NCBI GenBank assembly: GCA_035369865.1
Contig: DAOOVG010000052.1
Coordinates: 1 to 15,837, forward strand
From: MVYY01 sp035369865
GTDB lineage: Bacteria; Bacteroidota; Bacteroidia; Bacteroidales; Paludibacteraceae
Direction of reading: 5' to 3'
DNA: 15,837 nt
The position numbers were made by a program, and so were the translations under genes. The notes beneath the pieces were generated by a model. It saw nothing but the letters and a program-made list of their open reading frames with translations, did not search any database and was not told where the DNA came from. This document shows, in pieces, positions 13,216 to 15,837 of the stretch; the stretch's first letter is position 1, and the number at the start of each line of letters is the position of its first letter.

Positions 13216-15399
13216 ATGGCTAAGAAAACTGCTTTAGCAGTGCATTTAAAAAAATATTTTGGTTTTGATACTTTCAAAGGTAATCAGGAAGAAATTATTC
13301 AAAATGTATTGGATGGCAATGATACTTTTGTTTTAATGCCAACAGGAGGAGGTAAATCTTTATGCTATCAGTTGCCTTCTTTAATAATGGATGGCACAGC
13401 TATCGTTATTTCACCCTTAATTGCTTTAATGAAAAATCAGGTAGATGCCATGCGTAATTTCAGTGAAGAAGATGGTGTGGCACATTTCCTTAATTCATCA
13501 TTAACACGGCAAGCAATCGATCAAGTTAAAGCGGATGTTTTATCAGGTAAGACGAAATTGCTGTATGTGGCTCCTGAATCACTTACGAAAGAAGAAAATG
13601 TTGAATTTTTAAAAAATGTAAAAATTTCTTTTTATGCCATTGATGAGGCACATTGCATTTCGGAATGGGGGCATGATTTCCGTCCTGAATACCGCCGAAT
13701 CAGACCTATTGTCAATGAAATAGGAATTGCTCCCATCATAGCTCTAACAGCTACTGCAACTCCAAAAGTTCAACATGACATTCTTAAAAATTTAGGAATA
13801 TTAGAAGCTAAGATATTCAAATCTTCTTTCAATCGTCCTAATTTATATTATGAAGTTCGACAAAAAACTGACAATATTGACAAAGAAATCATTAAATATA
13901 TTCGTTCACAGGAAGGAAAATCAGGCATTATTTATTGCTTGAGTAGACGAAAAGTCGAAGAATTGGCCGAAATGTTGCAAGTAAATGATATAGCCGCTTT
14001 ACCGTACCATGCAGGAATGGATTCAGAACAACGTACTATCAATCAGGATAAATTTTTAATGGAAGAAGTCAATGTAATTGTAGCAACCATTGCATTTGGT
14101 ATGGGAATTGATAAACCGGATGTGCGATATGTTATTCATTATGATATTCCTAAAAGTTTAGAAGGTTATTATCAGGAAACAGGTAGAAGTGGCCGTGATG
14201 GAGGAGAAGGACAATGTATAGCTTTTTATTCGCGGAAAGACTTAGATAAATTGCGAAAATTTATGCAAGGGAAACCAATTGCTGAACAAGAAATTGGTTA
14301 TCAACTTTTGTTTGAAACGCAAGCTTATGCTGAATCTTCGGTATGTAGAAGAAAATTATTACTTCATTATTTTGGAGAAAATTATACAGAAGAAAATTGT
14401 GGAAATTGTGATAACTGTTTGAAACCACGAAAATTTATGGAAGGACAAGAATTATTAACTTTAATATTAGAAACTATTTCTCAAGTAAAAGAGAAGTTCA
14501 AAGAAGAACACATTGTAGATATTCTAAAAGGAAATGAGACTACGGATGTTCTTTCTTATCAGCACAATGAGCTGGAAAATTTTGGAGCAGCGATGGACGA
14601 GGATGAACAATTATTGCATGCTGTTATTCGGCAAGCAATGATTGCAGGATATATTGCAAAAGATATTGAAAATTATGGATTATTGAAATTAACTCCACAA
14701 GGGAAAGCTTTCTTAAAAAATCCTACTTCTTTTCCTATTGTAAAAGATAATGAATTTGAGGAGGAAGAAGAAATAGGTACTTTAAATGCTGCCAGTACTT
14801 GTGCGGCAGATGATGCGTTGTTTTCTATTTTGAAAGATTTACGCAAAAAGCTCTCTAAAAAACTTGGAGTGCCGCCTTTCGCATTATTTCAAGATCCTTC
14901 GCTGGAAGCTATGGCTACATCTTATCCTATTACGTTGGAAGAATTACAAAATATCCCTGGCGTAGGAACTGGCAAGGCAAAACGCTACGGAGAAGAATTT
15001 TTAAAAGTGATTAAAGAATATGTAAAAGAAAACGAAGTGGTTCGTCCAGATGATTTGCGTGTAAGAACAGTAGCCAATAAATCAAAACTAAAAGTATCCA
15101 TTATTCAAGCAATTGACCGAAAAATTGCACTTGACGATATTGCTATATCAAAAGGTCTGGATTTCAATGATTTACTCAATGAAATTGAAGCTATCGTATA
15201 TTCTGGTACAAAAATCAATATCGACTACTTTTTAGATGATGTAATGGATTCAGATCGTATAGATGAAATTTTTGAATACTTCAGAACGGCTGAAACTGAT
15301 GATATTGATGTTGCATTAGAAGAATTAGGCGAGGATGATTTTAGTGAAACAGAAATTCGATTGGTGAGAATTAAATTCTTATCAGAAGTAGGAAATTAA
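13216..15399 (+). CDS. recQ: ATP-dependent DNA helicase RecQ
   Basis: A 3'-5' superfamily 2 DNA helicase for recombination and fork repair. From the ATG at 13216 it has 727 residues and begins MAKKTALAVHLKKYFGF. Motifs: FKGNQEEII (20-28, motif 0), TGGGKS (43-48, Walker A), DEAH (143-146), ALTATATP (176-183), YHAGMDSEQR (264-273), TIAFGMGIDKPDVR (291-304) and QETGRSGRDG (320-329). The RecQ-C-terminal zinc site is Cys377, Cys395, Cys398, Cys401. An HRDC domain lies at about 530-605, with LQNIPGVGTGKAKRYG. The last 110 or so residues form an extra acidic helical region that resembles the HTH_40-type extension of Bacteroidota RecQ. A GTG at 13198 would add six residues (MIENCC), but the ATG matches the family start, so I prefer it. 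Confidence 0.95.
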   Translation: MAKKTALAVHLKKYFGFDTFKGNQEEIIQNVLDGNDTFVLMPTGGGKSLCYQLPSLIMDGTAIVISPLIALMKNQVDAMRNFSEEDGVAHFLNSSLTRQAIDQVKADVLSGKTKLLYVAPESLTKEENVEFLKNVKISFYAIDEAHCISEWGHDFRPEYRRIRPIVNEIGIAPIIALTATATPKVQHDILKNLGILEAKIFKSSFNRPNLYYEVRQKTDNIDKEIIKYIRSQEGKSGIIYCLSRRKVEELAEMLQVNDIAALPYHAGMDSEQRTINQDKFLMEEVNVIVATIAFGMGIDKPDVRYVIHYDIPKSLEGYYQETGRSGRDGGEGQCIAFYSRKDLDKLRKFMQGKPIAEQEIGYQLLFETQAYAESSVCRRKLLLHYFGENYTEENCGNCDNCLKPRKFMEGQELLTLILETISQVKEKFKEEHIVDILKGNETTDVLSYQHNELENFGAAMDEDEQLLHAVIRQAMIAGYIAKDIENYGLLKLTPQGKAFLKNPTSFPIVKDNEFEEEEEIGTLNAASTCAADDALFSILKDLRKKLSKKLGVPPFALFQDPSLEAMATSYPITLEELQNIPGVGTGKAKRYGEEFLKVIKEYVKENEVVRPDDLRVRTVANKSKLKVSIIQAIDRKIALDDIAISKGLDFNDLLNEIEAIVYSGTKINIDYFLDDVMDSDRIDEIFEYFRTAETDDIDVALEELGEDDFSETEIRLVRIKFLSEVGN

Positions 15400-15540
15400 A
15401 AATAGTTTTTGACTTTTTAAAAAATCCTGTACCTTAAAGTAATTTTCTTTTTGTTTTGCAAGCTGGATAAATGTTATTTTTTTGACTTTCTCCGACAAAA
15501 TGATTTGCTTAAAAGCAGAATTTTCATCAGGTGAATGCAT
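15382..15540 (-). CDS. Small hypothetical protein or gene remnant overlapping the recQ 3' end
   Basis: The minus strand encodes 52 residues from ATG at 15540 to TGA at 15382, with a soluble, mixed helix/strand composition (MHSPDENSAFKQIILSEK, then VKKITFIQLAKQKENYFK). The same frame is open for 23 more codons upstream, with content such as CTESQHFTEYGFSFKVI, but has no ATG, GTG or TTG before a TAA at about 15611. That suggests a truncated or frameshifted gene whose original start is lost, or a short gene with an accidental extension. It overlaps the last 18 bases of recQ on the opposite strand. I do not recognise the family. Confidence 0.35.
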   Translation of the reverse strand: MHSPDENSAFKQIILSEKVKKITFIQLAKQKENYFKVQDFLKSQKLFLISYF

Positions 15541-15628
15541 TATGACCTTAAATGAAAAACCATATTCTGTGAAATGTTGAGATTCAGTGCAAATATTTTG
15601 TTTATAAAATTAGATTCATTCCTTCTTG

Positions 15629-15697
15629 AATAAGAATTTCTTATTTTTCAGCATAAAAAAATAACTTTAATTTTATCAATATTTTATTACGCTGAAA
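15629..15697. repeat. Two adjacent inverted repeats
   Basis: AATAAGAA (15629-15636), one central T and TTCTTATT (15638-15645) make an exact palindrome. Immediately beside it TTTCAGC (15646-15652) pairs with GCTGAAA (15691-15697) across a 38-base A/T loop. Both lie upstream of the small minus-strand frame, where an operator or promoter could be. No direct evidence for a role. Confidence 0.3.
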
Positions 15698-15716
15698 TTA
15701 AAATAATCATAACTCA

Positions 15717-15739
15717 TTTTTAATGAATCTCATTAAAAA
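15717..15739. repeat. Perfect 10-bp hairpin with three-base loop
   Basis: TTTTTAATGA (15717-15726) and TCATTAAAAA (15730-15739) are exact reverse complements around ATC. The hairpin lies 43-65 bases after the stop of the minus-strand gene entering from the right edge. Its polarity, T first and A last, is the reverse of a normal terminator, so it might be a 3'-end stabiliser or a binding site. Confidence 0.35.
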
Positions 15740-15781
15740 ATCTACTGAAAATAAATTTAAGTTAATGATATTTTTCAAAAA

Positions 15782-15837
15782 CTATTTTTCGGGAATATTT
15801 TGCAGTGTAGCAAGCAGATAATTCCAGAATTTTTCTA
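15782..15837 (-). CDS. C-terminal end of a minus-strand gene cut by the window edge
   Basis: The minus strand reads EKFWNYLLATLQNIPEK and then TAG (15784-15782). The 17 codons are open to the window edge and look like ordinary protein, with less A/T than the spacer beside them. A hairpin lies shortly downstream. The fragment is too short to assign a family. Confidence 0.4.
   Translation of the reverse strand, partial: EKFWNYLLATLQNIPEK

Larger units (their letters stand above)
15400..15781. other. A/T-rich spacer after recQ with inverted repeats
   Basis: This 382-base stretch follows recQ and holds the small minus-strand frame and three inverted repeats, described separately. No clear recQ terminator was found: a T-rich stretch follows the stop, but without a convincing stem. 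Confidence 0.5.

Overview
The window looks like a chromosomal segment of a low-G+C member of the Bacteroidota, most probably order Bacteroidales. The protein families point there: a succinate/acetate CoA-transferase, a TonB-dependent receptor with a carboxypeptidase-regulatory-like N-terminus, a trigger factor-clpP-clpX run, and a RecQ with the extended C-terminus seen in this phylum. So do the promoters, several of which carry a -7 element of the form TAnnTTTG, and the A/T-rich leaders without Shine-Dalgarno sequences. No tRNA, rRNA, CRISPR array, insertion sequence or prophage was recognised.

Layout. (1) Positions 1-2452 (+): a DUF362 protein, probably cut at its 5' end by the window edge, is followed 23 bases later by a polyferredoxin. 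The second protein reads as a NapH-type membrane quinol dehydrogenase fused to a NapG/MauM-type periplasmic ferredoxin, with a twin-arginine-like segment at the junction. Together they suggest an envelope electron-transfer module of unknown substrate. (2) 2453-3040: A/T-rich spacer with terminator-like hairpins and one broken open frame. (3) 3041-4540 (-): succinyl-CoA:acetate CoA-transferase with a good promoter. (4) 4541-5872: a 1.3 kb A/T-rich spacer with a possible gene remnant on the minus strand. (5) 5873-8332 (+): an orphan TonB-dependent receptor with no SusD-like partner, convergent with (6) 8355-9134 (-): a TrmH/SpoU-family RNA methyltransferase with a non-ATG start. (7) 9567-12978 (+): trigger factor, ClpP and ClpX, ending at a clear intrinsic terminator. 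(8) 13216-15399 (+): RecQ helicase. (9) 15382-15837: a small minus-strand frame overlapping the recQ 3' end, a cluster of inverted repeats, and the apparent C-terminal end of another minus-strand gene.

How the genes fit together. The trigger factor-clpP-clpX block couples nascent-chain folding with ATP-dependent proteolysis and is a conserved bacterial arrangement. The CoA-transferase fits a fermentative succinate/propionate/acetate metabolism. RecQ and the RNA methyltransferase are housekeeping genes. Most of the window is ordinary core genome. The least explained material is the DUF362 plus fused NapH-NapG pair, the inverted repeat in front of clpP, and the coding-like fragments in the spacers. 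I did not find a convincing new defence or mobile system here.
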